Assembly (NCBI GenBank): GCA_955652025.1
Contig: CATPAO010000362.1
Location: 1 to 6,666, forward strand
Length of the DNA stretch: 6,666 nt
Direction: 5' to 3'
Origin: Casimicrobiaceae bacterium
GTDB taxonomy: Bacteria > Pseudomonadota > Gammaproteobacteria > Burkholderiales > Casimicrobiaceae
A program made the translations under genes and the position numbers. Under the pieces are notes generated by a model, which saw nothing but the letters and a program-made list of their open reading frames with translations, was not told the origin of the DNA and did not search any database. Of the stretch, positions 1 to 6,666 are shown piece after piece (positions within the stretch are counted from its first letter, which is position 1; each line of letters starts with the position of its first letter).

Positions 1-3000
1 CGTCCGAATCACTGAAAGCGTGCTCGCGCTCCACGTCCAGCAAACAAATGACCCCGCGCGCCTGGTCGCCCGCCACCAGCGGGACATAAACGGCAGACAT
101 TTCCATCTGCGTGCCCGGTATGACGGAAGAACCGTGATTCGCCATCGTTTGCGCCATGTTCTCGTTGATAACGAGCGTTTCGCGCGTCCGCAGAACGTGA
201 GACGTAAAACCCGGATGCAGCGGCTCAGAGCGAATGGTTATTCGCTGTCCGTTTTCGTACGCATACGGATAATGGAGCAGGTTCGTTTTTGGGTCGTAGA
301 CGCGAATGCCGACGTCCCGGTTATCGAAGATGTCCCGGATCTTGTCGCCGACCGCGTCGTAGATGCCCTGGATGTTGAGCTCGGCCGCCAGCGCCGCCTG
401 CACGCTGTTGATGATGGCAAGTTCGGCGTTGCGCTGTTCGGTTTCTTTGAGGAGCCGCTGCGTCTCGTCGAAAAGACGGGCGTTCTCAAGTGCAACGCTC
501 ATGCTGTTGGCGAGCGTTTGGAGCAGGCGGACGTCGGAGTCGCCGAAGGCATGCTCGCGCTCCATGTCGACCAGATCGATCATCCCACGGACTTGTTCGC
601 CCGCGATCAACGGCACGATGACGAGTGACTTCTCCAAATCCGTTCCCGGCAACGTGGAAGAGCCATACGCTTCGATGGTCCGCGCCATGTTCTCGTTGAT
701 CACGATCGTCTCGCGGGTACGGATGACGTGCGGTCCGAAACCCCGTTCTGCCAGCGGCTGCGATGCGACGGTGAGACGTTTCCCGTGTTCGTACATGTAC
801 GGGAAATGCATCAGGTTGGTCTGCGGGTCGTAGATGCGAATGGCCATATCCGAGTTGTGAAAGATCTCCCGGACCTTGTCACCGACCGCGTCGTAGATGC
901 CTTGGATGTTGAGCTCGGCCGCAAGCGCGGCCTGCACGCTATTGATGATGGCGAGCTCGGCGTTGCGCTGTTCGGTTACCTTGAGTAGTTGCTGTGTCTC
1001 GTCGAACAGCCGCGCGTTCTCGAGCGCGACGCTCATCGCGCTGGCGAGCGTGGAGAGCAGGCTCACGTCAGAATCCGATAAGGCGTGCGCACGCTGCTTC
1101 CCTACAACGATCACGCCGTTTGCGTCGCTACCGCGTAAGATCGGAACGTAGATGAACGAGTTGTCTTCGGTGCCGCCGCCGATGTTGCTGGAACCCAATT
1201 CCACCATCCTTCGATTCATTTCGTTGGCGGTGTGAAATACCAGAGGCTGGCGCGTCCGCAGAATCTCAGCAGTAAAGCCACTCGGCGCTTGTGACTCCGG
1301 ATGAAAGCGCTCGCCGTGATCGACCAGAAAGGCGTAGCGAACTAGATTGGCGGCGGGTTCGTACAGGCTGATGCCGACGACATCCGCATTGAATATTTCG
1401 CGAATCTTGTTGCCGACCATGTCGTAGATCGCCTGCATCTCCAGCTTCGACGCCAACCCCTCCTGTACGCTGTTGATGATCGCGAGCTCGGCCGCGCGTT
1501 GCTCGGTTTCCTTGAGGAGCCGCTGCGTCTCGTCGAAAAGCCGCGCGTTTTCGAGCGCGACACTCATGCTGTTGGCGAGCGTTTGAAGCAGGCGGACGTC
1601 GGAGTCGCTGAAGGCGTGCTCACGCTCCATGTCGACCAGGTTGATAAGCCCGCGCGCCTGGCCCCCGACGACCAGCGGAACAAACAACGCCGACTTTTCG
1701 TCCTGCGTTCCCGGAATCGTAAAGCTGCCGTATTTCGCTGATTCCTCGTCAATTCTTTCGTTGATGACCAGCGTCTCGCACGTGCGGATGACGTGTCGGG
1801 CAAAGCCTTTCTCGGCGAGCGGCCTGGACGGAATGGTGAGCCGTTGGCCCCTTTCGTACGTGTATGGCCAGTGGATCAGGTTCGTCTTCGGGTCGTAGAT
1901 GCGGATGCCCATGTCCCGGTTGTGGAAGATGTCGCGGATCTTGTCGCCGACCGCGTCGTAGATCCCCTGGATGTTGAGCTCCGCCGCGAGCGCCGCCTGC
2001 ACGCTGTTGATGATCGCGAGCTCGGCGTTACGTTGTTCCGTTTCCTTGAGCAGCCGCTGTGTTTCGTCGAACAAGCGCGCGTTTTCGAGCGCCGTCCCCA
2101 ACGAGGCGGCGATGGTGGAGAGCAGGCGCAGCTCGGATTCGCCATAGGCGTTCTCGCGCTCGTAGTTTTCAAGGGTGACGGATCCGAGCACACGGTCGCT
2201 GCTGATGATTGGAACTGCGATCATCGACTTGCTCGGGTCCGTGCCAGGCACCGTGCCCACCGGCATCGCACGGTAGTCCTCCACGGTATTCAGCGCGACC
2301 GGCTGCCGCGTTCGTTTTATCGTTTCGAACGGTCCCCCCGGCGTTGGGGCCGTGGGCGGTAGCGACAGGCGCTTCCCGTGCTCGTACGCGTACAGGAAAT
2401 GGCTGAGGTTCGTCTTCTCGTCATGCCAGCGGATACTGAGATCCGGTGTATCGAAGACCTCGCGCAATTTGTCGCCGACGAGATCGACGATGGCCTGGAA
2501 GTCCAGCTCGGCTGCGAGGCCTTGCTGGATGGAATTGATGATCGCGAGTTCCGCCGCACGCTGCTGCTCGGCCTTGAACAGCCGCTGAGTTTCGTCGAAC
2601 AGGCGCGCGTTCTCGAGCGCGACGCCCATGGCGGAGACGACGGTCTGCAAAAGACGCACGCTTGAATCGTCGAAGGCGTCTTCCTTCTCATAGTCACCGA
2701 CGCCGACCGCTCCCATCACCCGATCACCGGCGATGATTGGCACCGCAACGAATGATTTCTCCATCTGCGTGCCGGGAATGTTCTTCGAGCCGATCTCCGC
2801 CATCCGGCGTTCCATGTCCCGATTGACGAGCCAGGTCTGTCCGGACTCGATCACAACTTTCGCCACGCCGGTCAATGGCGTTGGCGGCGGGTGAAGCCGC
2901 TTGCCACGATCCTTGAGGTACGGGAAGAAGACTTGATTCGTGACGGGATCGTATAAACGAATGTCGATGTCCTGCGAATTCAGCACCTCGGCGAGCTTGT

Positions 3001-4057
3001 CGCCAACCAGGTCGTAGATCGCCTGCATGTCCAGCTTGGACGCGAGACCTTGCTGAACACTGGTGATGATCGCGAGTTCCGCTGCACGCTGCCGCTCGGC
3101 CTTGAACAGGCGCTGCGTCTCGTCGAAGAGTCGCGCGTTCTCGAGCGCCACGCCCATGCTCGCGGCCACGATGGTGAGCAGCCTGATCTCGGAATCGCCG
3201 TACGCGTTCTCGCGCTCATAGTTGTAGAGCGCGATCTGGCCGAGCACGCGGTTGCTGCCAATGATCGGCGCGTAGACGGATGACAGGCTCGGGTCGCTGC
3301 CGGGAATGCTTTGGAATCGCGACGCTTCACCGCGATTGTGTAGGACGATTGGCCGGCGCGTCGCCACCATCTTCGAGAACGTGCCGCCCGGCTGCGGCGG
3401 CATCGGCGGGTAATTTCGTCGGACGCCGTGTTCGTACTCGTACAGGTAATGCGCGAGGTTGGCCTTTGGGTCGTACCAGCGGATACCCAGACTGCCGGTC
3501 CCAAAGACCTCGCGCAGCTTGTCGCCCACGAGGTCGACGATTTCCTGGAAGCTGAGCTTCCCGGCCATTCCCTGCTGGATGCTGTGGATGACCGCCAGCT
3601 CTGCGGTGCGCTGTTTGTTTTCCTTTTGTATGCGCTGTGTTTCGTCGACCGGATTTGCGTTTGCGCGCGCCGTGCGCCCGGCCCCCGCACTCGACGGGGC
3701 TTGCCCTTTGGCCGCGCACTTTTGCACCAGGGCCAGGCGCTTCTGCGCTTGTGCGCTGAATGCGGCCTTCCTAGCGCGCTTGGCCAGGACCAACATCGCT
3801 TCTGCATCGGCCGATGCACGGTCCAGCTCGCCCCGGGCGGTGAAGCTTGCTGCGCGGATGTCCAGCAGCTCGAGCTTCTCAGCCACCGTCAGGCCGGAGG
3901 CGGCGAGCGCCTTGGTGGCGCGTTCGATCGCCTTGGCGTGCTTTCCCGCGCGTACTAGGCCGCCGACCTCCTTCGCCGTCGGGGCCGACGCGCTGACGCG
4001 AGTCGGCCGGGCAACGAGGACCCGCGCCTTTTTTTGCTTCTTCTGCAGACCTGCCAT
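1..4057 (-). CDS. Giant multi-GAF-domain cytoplasmic sensor protein (C-terminus beyond the left edge)
   Basis: One continuous frame of 1352 codons reads from ATG at 4057 to the window edge without a stop. Residues 1-20 are basic. Residues about 35-112 are alanine-rich helices resembling a pair of TPRs. Residues 113-136 look like a flexible linker. Seven GAF units follow, with anchor residues at 153, 327, 503, 679, 857, 1034 and 1212; the last is truncated. Each unit shows a strand close to IR-YDP-TNL, a conserved IPGT---KS loop (altered in unit 5), a VP(I/L) strand, then (F/Y)-(D/E)S-(V/L)RLL leading into helix ALENARLFDETQ. GAF domains bind small ligands or mediate dimerisation; the ligand here is unknown, and the NKxFxDE signature of cyclic-nucleotide GAFs is not evident. 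No membrane helix or signal peptide is visible. The output domain (histidine kinase, cyclase or other) is off-window. The start is supported by lack of a nearer upstream in-frame ATG, but only a weak GAAGAG lies 12 bases upstream. The DMT permease gene is divergent. Confidence 0.93.
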   Translation of the reverse strand, partial: MAGLQKKQKKARVLVARPTRVSASAPTAKEVGGLVRAGKHAKAIERATKALAASGLTVAEKLELLDIRAASFTARGELDRASADAEAMLVLAKRARKAAFSAQAQKRLALVQKCAAKGQAPSSAGAGRTARANANPVDETQRIQKENKQRTAELAVIHSIQQGMAGKLSFQEIVDLVGDKLREVFGTGSLGIRWYDPKANLAHYLYEYEHGVRRNYPPMPPQPGGTFSKMVATRRPIVLHNRGEASRFQSIPGSDPSLSSVYAPIIGSNRVLGQIALYNYERENAYGDSEIRLLTIVAASMGVALENARLFDETQRLFKAERQRAAELAIITSVQQGLASKLDMQAIYDLVGDKLAEVLNSQDIDIRLYDPVTNQVFFPYLKDRGKRLHPPPTPLTGVAKVVIESGQTWLVNRDMERRMAEIGSKNIPGTQMEKSFVAVPIIAGDRVMGAVGVGDYEKEDAFDDSSVRLLQTVVSAMGVALENARLFDETQRLFKAEQQRAAELAIINSIQQGLAAELDFQAIVDLVGDKLREVFDTPDLSIRWHDEKTNLSHFLYAYEHGKRLSLPPTAPTPGGPFETIKRTRQPVALNTVEDYRAMPVGTVPGTDPSKSMIAVPIISSDRVLGSVTLENYERENAYGESELRLLSTIAASLGTALENARLFDETQRLLKETEQRNAELAIINSVQAALAAELNIQGIYDAVGDKIRDIFHNRDMGIRIYDPKTNLIHWPYTYERGQRLTIPSRPLAEKGFARHVIRTCETLVINERIDEESAKYGSFTIPGTQDEKSALFVPLVVGGQARGLINLVDMEREHAFSDSDVRLLQTLANSMSVALENARLFDETQRLLKETEQRAAELAIINSVQEGLASKLEMQAIYDMVGNKIREIFNADVVGISLYEPAANLVRYAFLVDHGERFHPESQAPSGFTAEILRTRQPLVFHTANEMNRRMVELGSSNIGGGTEDNSFIYVPILRGSDANGVIVVGKQRAHALSDSDVSLLSTLASAMSVALENARLFDETQQLLKVTEQRNAELAIINSVQAALAAELNIQGIYDAVGDKVREIFHNSDMAIRIYDPQTNLMHFPYMYEHGKRLTVASQPLAERGFGPHVIRTRETIVINENMARTIEAYGSSTLPGTDLEKSLVIVPLIAGEQVRGMIDLVDMEREHAFGDSDVRLLQTLANSMSVALENARLFDETQRLLKETEQRNAELAIINSVQAALAAELNIQGIYDAVGDKIRDIFDNRDVGIRVYDPKTNLLHYPYAYENGQRITIRSEPLHPGFTSHVLRTRETLVINENMAQTMANHGSSVIPGTQMEMSAVYVPLVAGDQARGVICLLDVEREHAFSDSD
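341..442 (-). repeat. Type C GAF repeat, DNA copy in unit 7 and its preceding linker
   Basis: This 102-base stretch encodes the end of a linker and the first helix of GAF unit 7. It matches 875-976 with about 7 mismatches and 1940-2041 with about 9, counted by eye, which is much closer than the copies in types A and B. Confidence 0.85.
501..574 (-). repeat. Near-identical direct repeat in GAF unit 6 (partner at 1566-1639)
   Basis: These 74 bases differ from 1566-1639 at only 4 positions by eye. The offset is 1065 bp, exactly two GAF units. The stretch encodes the C-terminal part of GAF 6, from DMEREHAF to SDVRLLQTLANSM. It points to a recent duplication or gene conversion between units 4 and 6. 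Confidence 0.85.
875..976 (-). repeat. Type C GAF repeat, DNA copy in unit 6 and its preceding linker
   Basis: This is the second copy of the 102-base type C segment, 534 bp from the copy at 341-442 and 1065 bp from the copy at 1940-2041. It encodes AELAIINSVQAALAAELNIQ and the adjoining helix. Confidence 0.85.
1566..1639 (-). repeat. Near-identical direct repeat in GAF unit 4 (partner at 501-574)
   Basis: This is the partner of the 74-base repeat in unit 6 (4 mismatches by eye). The match extends with slightly lower identity to about 1514, which pairs with 449, including a run of over 25 identical bases across the ETQRLLKE linker. Confidence 0.85.
1940..2041 (-). repeat. Type C GAF repeat, DNA copy in unit 4 and its preceding linker
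   Basis: This is the third and most diverged copy of the 102-base type C segment. Differences from the other two copies are mostly at third codon positions, so the protein sequence is kept. Confidence 0.85.
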
Positions 4058-4300
4058 GAATGGTTCGAACTCTTCGTTTCGTGCTGAACATCCCCGCCAG
4101 GACAAGGCGTCGGGCGAGCTCCCTTCGGCCTCCGCATCCGGTGCGTTGTGAATCCGCCCCGGGCAGATACCGGGTATTAGTCTACAGGCGGGCCGCGCCA
4201 AACGGCGAGCGCTAAATTCGCGACGCGCGATGTATTCGACAGGTGTCGCAACGACGGCAATTCGCTTGCGCCCGGCGGGGTGATTTGGGCACGATGGCGC
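4058..4300. promoter_or_regulatory. Divergent control region between the GAF sensor and the EamA permease
   Basis: These 243 bases separate two divergent starts, so both promoters should lie here. For the minus-strand sensor gene, a weak sigma70-like pair can be drawn: TTGGCG (read on the minus strand, 4201-4196) and TAATAC (4179-4174), with a 16-base spacer. A short perfect inverted repeat, ATACC-g-GGTAT at 4167-4177, overlaps that possible -10 element, and CCCGG/CCGGG arms at 4158-4174 overlap it too. I see no convincing promoter for the plus-strand gene, no riboswitch-like structure and no credible small ORF. All element calls are tentative. Confidence 0.35.
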
Positions 4301-5356
4301 ATGTGGGCTAAACCGGGCGTCCTCAGCGCGTTGGGTGCCGCGGTCCTGTTCGGGGCGAGTACCCCGCTTGCCAAGCGTCTCGTCGGCGAAATCGATCCGG
4401 TAATGCTGGCCGGGTTGCTTTACGCCGGATCGGGACTGGGTCTGGGGTGCGGGCTGCTGGTGCGTTACGGCGCGAAGCGCTCATCCTCGACGAAGTTCAG
4501 CTTGCCTCGCGGCCGCGACCTCGCGTGGCTGGGCGGGGCGATTTCCTTCGGCGGCGTGCTCGGACCCGTGCTGCTGATGGTCGGCTTAACCTCGACCGCA
4601 GCTTCCGTCAGTGCGCTGTTGCTGAATCTGGAGGCGGTGTTCACCGCGCTGCTCGCGTGGTTCGTATTTCGCGAGAATTTCGATCGCCGCGTTGCCCTCG
4701 GGATGGGTCTCATCGTGTTGGCCGGCGTAGTGCTCGCCTGGACGCCCGGTAGCCTCGCATTCTCATCCGGCGCGCTGTTCGTCGCCGGCGCATGCCTGTG
4801 CTGGGCCGTCGACAACAATTTCACCCGCAAGGTCGCCGCCAATGATGCGATGACGATCGCTTGCGCCAAGGGCTTGATTGCCGGCGTCGTCAATATTGGC
4901 ATTGCGCTCGCGGCAGGCGCGACGCTGCCATCCCTGTCGCTCTCGATGGCCGCGGCTCTGGTGGGACTCGCCGGCTACGGCGTGAGCCTCATGCTCTTTA
5001 TCGTCGCCTTGCGCGAGCTCGGCGCGGCGCGAACCGGAGCGTATTTCTCGGTCGCCCCCTTCTTCGGCGCCGCCGTGGCGATAGCGGTCCAGCACGAGCC
5101 GCTGACGCTGGCCCTGTTCGTGGCCGCAGCTTTGATGGCGTGGGGCGTCTGGCTGCACGTGTCGGAGCGCCATGAGCACACTCATAGGCACGAACGCCTG
5201 GAACACTCGCATTCGCACGCTCACGACGAGCATCATCGGCACGTTCATGATTTTGTTTGGGAGGGCGAGGAGCCGCACGTCCATCCGCATACGCATCAAC
5301 CGATGCGCCACGCGCACCCGCATTTTCCCGACATCCATCATCAACACCGGCATTAG
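4301..5356 (+). CDS. EamA/DMT-family permease with a histidine-rich C-terminal tail
   Basis: The predicted protein has 351 residues. It is an inner-membrane drug/metabolite transporter-superfamily protein with about ten helices: roughly residues 5-25, 32-55, 72-95, 99-123, 131-148, 154-172, 184-206, 212-238, 244-264 and 267-286. They form two EamA halves. Typical features are FGASTPLAK in helix 1, SALLLNLEAVFTALLAW-F-E in helix 4, and the matching GAYFSVAPFFGA-VA in helix 9. Residues 286-351 form a hydrophilic tail with 23 His in the last 61 residues, which suggests binding of a divalent or soft metal. Similar tails occur in other EamA proteins as I recall; the substrate is not established. 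I chose ATG 4301 because MWAKPGVL-ALGAA is the usual beginning. GTG at 4280 would add seven residues but has no spaced ribosome binding site, and ATG 4301 also has only a weak one. The gene converges on the copper ATPase gene with a 25-base gap. Confidence 0.9.
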   Translation: MWAKPGVLSALGAAVLFGASTPLAKRLVGEIDPVMLAGLLYAGSGLGLGCGLLVRYGAKRSSSTKFSLPRGRDLAWLGGAISFGGVLGPVLLMVGLTSTAASVSALLLNLEAVFTALLAWFVFRENFDRRVALGMGLIVLAGVVLAWTPGSLAFSSGALFVAGACLCWAVDNNFTRKVAANDAMTIACAKGLIAGVVNIGIALAAGATLPSLSLSMAAALVGLAGYGVSLMLFIVALRELGAARTGAYFSVAPFFGAAVAIAVQHEPLTLALFVAAALMAWGVWLHVSERHEHTHRHERLEHSHSHAHDEHHRHVHDFVWEGEEPHVHPHTHQPMRHAHPHFPDIHHQHRH

Positions 5357-5381
5357 GGACGGCGACCTTCGTTCGTTGCGC

Positions 5382-6666
5382 CTAGGCCGATCGCAGACGC
5401 AATGCGTTGCCCACCACCGAGACCGAGCTCAACGACATCGCCGCCGCCGCGACGAGCGGCGATAGCAGGATCCCGAAGAACGGATAGAGCACGCCCGCGG
5501 CGATCGGCACGCCCAACGTGTTGTAGACCAGAGCGAACAGCAGATTTTGGTACATGTTGGCGACGGTCCGCTCCGAAAGCTCGCGCGCTCGCGCAATACC
5601 GCGCAGATCGCCCTTCACGAGCGTGACCTGGGCGCTGCTCATCGCGACGTCGGTCCCGGTTCCCATGGCGATGCCGACGTTGGCACGCGCCAGCGCGGGC
5701 GCGTCGTTGATGCCGTCGCCCGCCATCGCGACGACGTGACCTTGCTCCTGCAACGCGGCGATCAGGTCGGCCTTATCCTGCGGTCGCACTTCGCCATGGA
5801 CTTCATCGATGCCAAGCCGGCGCGCAATGGCATCGGCCGTCGTGCGGCCGTCGCCGGTCGCCATGATCAGACGAATGCCCGCGTCGTGCAGCGCCTGGAT
5901 CGCCGCGGGCGTCGATTCCTTGATTGGATCGTGCACGGCGAGCAGCCCCGCAAGGCGGCCGTCGATTGCGAGGAAGATGACGCTCGCGCCATCCGCGCGC
6001 AGTCGCTCGGCGTCAGACGCGAGCGGCGTGGGATCGATGCCGGCGTCTTGCAGCAATACCGTGTTGCCGAGCAGCATCGAGCGGCCTTCGACCGTTCCGC
6101 GCGCGCCGAGACCGGTGACGGATTCGAAACCCTCCGGCTTCGCGAGTTGTAGGCCGCGTCTCCGCGCGTCTTCGACGATCGCATTCGCGAGCGGGTGTTC
6201 GCTGCCCTGATCGACACTCGCCGCAATGCGCAGAACCTCCTGCTCGTCCAACGGCGGCACACCGATCGCCTTGGCAAAGACGGGGCGTCCCACGGTGAGC
6301 GTACCGGTCTTGTCGACGATCAGCGTATCGACTTGGCGCAGTGTTTCGAGCGCCTCGGCGTCGCGGAACAGCACGCCGCTCGTCGCGGCTCGGCCGCTTG
6401 CGACCATCACCGACATCGGCGTGGCGAGCCCGAGCGCGCAGGGACAGGCGATGATCAGCACCGCCACGGCGTTGAGCACCGAATAGGTCCCGCGCGGCTC
6501 CGGACCGAACAGCCACCACACGATGGCAGTCAGCGCCGCAATGCCGAGAACCGCGAGCACGAACCAGCGCGCCACCCGGTCCGCCAGTCGCTGCATCGGC
6601 GCGCGGCTCCGCTGCGCCTGCGCGACCATTTGCACGATCTGCGCGAGCACCGTCTGTGACCCGATC
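5382..6666 (-). CDS. copA: Cu(I)-translocating P1B-type ATPase, C-terminal part (N-terminus beyond the right edge)
   Basis: About 427 residues are visible, compared with roughly 750-800 in the family. The metal-binding N-terminal domain, the first four membrane helices and most of the actuator domain are off-window. The frame continues upstream of GTG 6650 (IGSQT before VLAQIV) to the edge, so that GTG is not the start. The visible order is: a helix ending in VWWLFG, the transmembrane CPC motif (6446-6438), phosphorylation motif DKTGT (6314-6300), SEHP of the nucleotide domain (near 6200), [16 protein letters not shown], hinge GDGIND (5720-5703), YN in the penultimate helix, and MSLSS in the last helix (5438-5424). 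CPC together with YN and MxxSS is the signature of monovalent copper (or silver) exporters, group P1B-1. The enzyme uses ATP to move Cu(I) out of the cytoplasm. All catalytic residues in view are intact. Regulation cannot be seen because the promoter is off-window. Confidence 0.95.
   Translation of the reverse strand, partial: IGSQTVLAQIVQMVAQAQRSRAPMQRLADRVARWFVLAVLGIAALTAIVWWLFGPEPRGTYSVLNAVAVLIIACPCALGLATPMSVMVASGRAATSGVLFRDAEALETLRQVDTLIVDKTGTLTVGRPVFAKAIGVPPLDEQEVLRIAASVDQGSEHPLANAIVEDARRRGLQLAKPEGFESVTGLGARGTVEGRSMLLGNTVLLQDAGIDPTPLASDAERLRADGASVIFLAIDGRLAGLLAVHDPIKESTPAAIQALHDAGIRLIMATGDGRTTADAIARRLGIDEVHGEVRPQDKADLIAALQEQGHVVAMAGDGINDAPALARANVGIAMGTGTDVAMSSAQVTLVKGDLRGIARARELSERTVANMYQNLLFALVYNTLGVPIAAGVLYPFFGILLSPLVAAAAMSLSSVSVVGNALRLRSA

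Larger units (their letters stand above)
1..3601 (-). repeat. Tandem array of seven GAF-domain coding units (about 522-534 bp each)
   Basis: Unit boundaries, set at the conserved AEL of the linker helix, are 3601-3080, 3079-2552, 2551-2024, 2023-1490, 1489-959, 958-425 and 424-1 (cut). By sequence they form three subtypes. Type A (units 1 and 3) has FQ-IVDLVGDKLREVF and a PGG loop. Type B (units 2 and 5) has SKL-MQAIYD. Type C (units 4, 6 and 7) has AAELNIQGIYDAVGDK. The order is A-B-A-C-B-C-C. All six linkers visible between units contain ALENARLFDETQ followed by a charged helix, which suggests a continuous signalling helix or coiled coil between domains. The array lies inside the sensor CDS and is in frame throughout. 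Confidence 0.9.

Noticed and set aside
1793..2362. Long plus-strand frame of 189 codons opposite the GAF gene
   Set aside because: It is the antisense shadow of a GC-rich repeat gene. Similar plus-strand frames recur at the same place in other repeat units (for example 20-628 and 2378-2665), which follows from the repeats and not from a separate gene.
2980..3819. Minus-strand frame of 279 codons starting at 3819
   Set aside because: It is a shifted reading of the GAF gene with Ser/Arg-rich composition. The true GAF frame is open through the whole stretch.
1..4057. The repeats as a mobile element or CRISPR-like array
   Set aside because: The repeats are about 530 bp, in frame and conserved at protein level as GAF domains with silent changes, so they are protein domain duplications.
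3428..4151. Plus-strand frames of 176 and 230 codons over the N-terminal part of the GAF gene
   Set aside because: They overlap the strongly supported minus-strand sensor frame and show no domain, no plausible start context and a low-complexity Arg/Ala/Ser composition.
4763..5353. Minus-strand frame of 196 codons opposite the permease gene
   Set aside because: Its methionine/valine/arginine-rich start is the antisense of the histidine codons of the permease tail. There is no domain support.
5357..5381. Bidirectional terminator between the two convergent genes
   Set aside because: I found no stem of useful length followed by a T-run in these 25 bases. The only palindrome (GCCTAGGC) is 8 bases long with no loop.
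6648..6650. GTG at 6650 as the start of the ATPase
   Set aside because: The frame continues upstream to the window edge with IGSQT, which belongs to the conserved sequence before VLAQIV in this family, so the gene is cut by the window and does not start here.
5547..6659. Plus-strand frames opposite the copper ATPase
   Set aside because: They lie opposite a clear CopA reading frame with all motifs and have the Arg/Ala-rich make-up of antisense frames in GC-rich DNA.

Overview
This window comes from a GC-rich bacterial chromosome. The codon use and the protein types (a long multi-GAF sensor, an EamA permease with a histidine-rich tail, a CopA-type ATPase) fit a proteobacterium. A betaproteobacterium of the Burkholderiales type is my best guess, but that is inference from protein style and no marker gene is present. 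There are three protein genes and no RNA genes, insertion sequences, CRISPR arrays or phage genes that I can see.

Positions 1-4057 on the minus strand are one uninterrupted reading frame of 1352 codons that runs off the left edge. It starts at 4057 with a lysine-rich, helical, TPR-like N-terminal region. Seven tandem GAF-domain units of 174-178 residues follow, the seventh cut by the window edge. The units fall into three subtypes in the order A-B-A-C-B-C-C and are joined by nearly identical helical linkers. There is no membrane segment or signal peptide in the visible part, so this looks like a cytoplasmic, multi-input sensor. Its output domain lies outside the window and cannot be named.

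Positions 4058-4300 are the control region between this gene and the divergent plus-strand gene at 4301-5356. That gene encodes a ten-helix EamA/DMT-family permease with a histidine-rich C-terminal tail (23 His in the last 61 residues). After a gap of only 25 bases it meets a convergent minus-strand gene (5382 to the right edge). This is the C-terminal part of a Cu(I)-exporting P1B-type ATPase (CopA type) with intact CPC, DKTGT, HP, GDGIND and MxxSS motifs.

The permease and the ATPase may share a link to metal handling: one has a metal-binding-type tail and the other pumps copper. They are on opposite strands, so this is an association by position only. The large GAF protein has no evident functional link to them. 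The most interesting material is the architecture and recent internal duplication history of the GAF protein. I do not see convincing evidence for a wholly new system.
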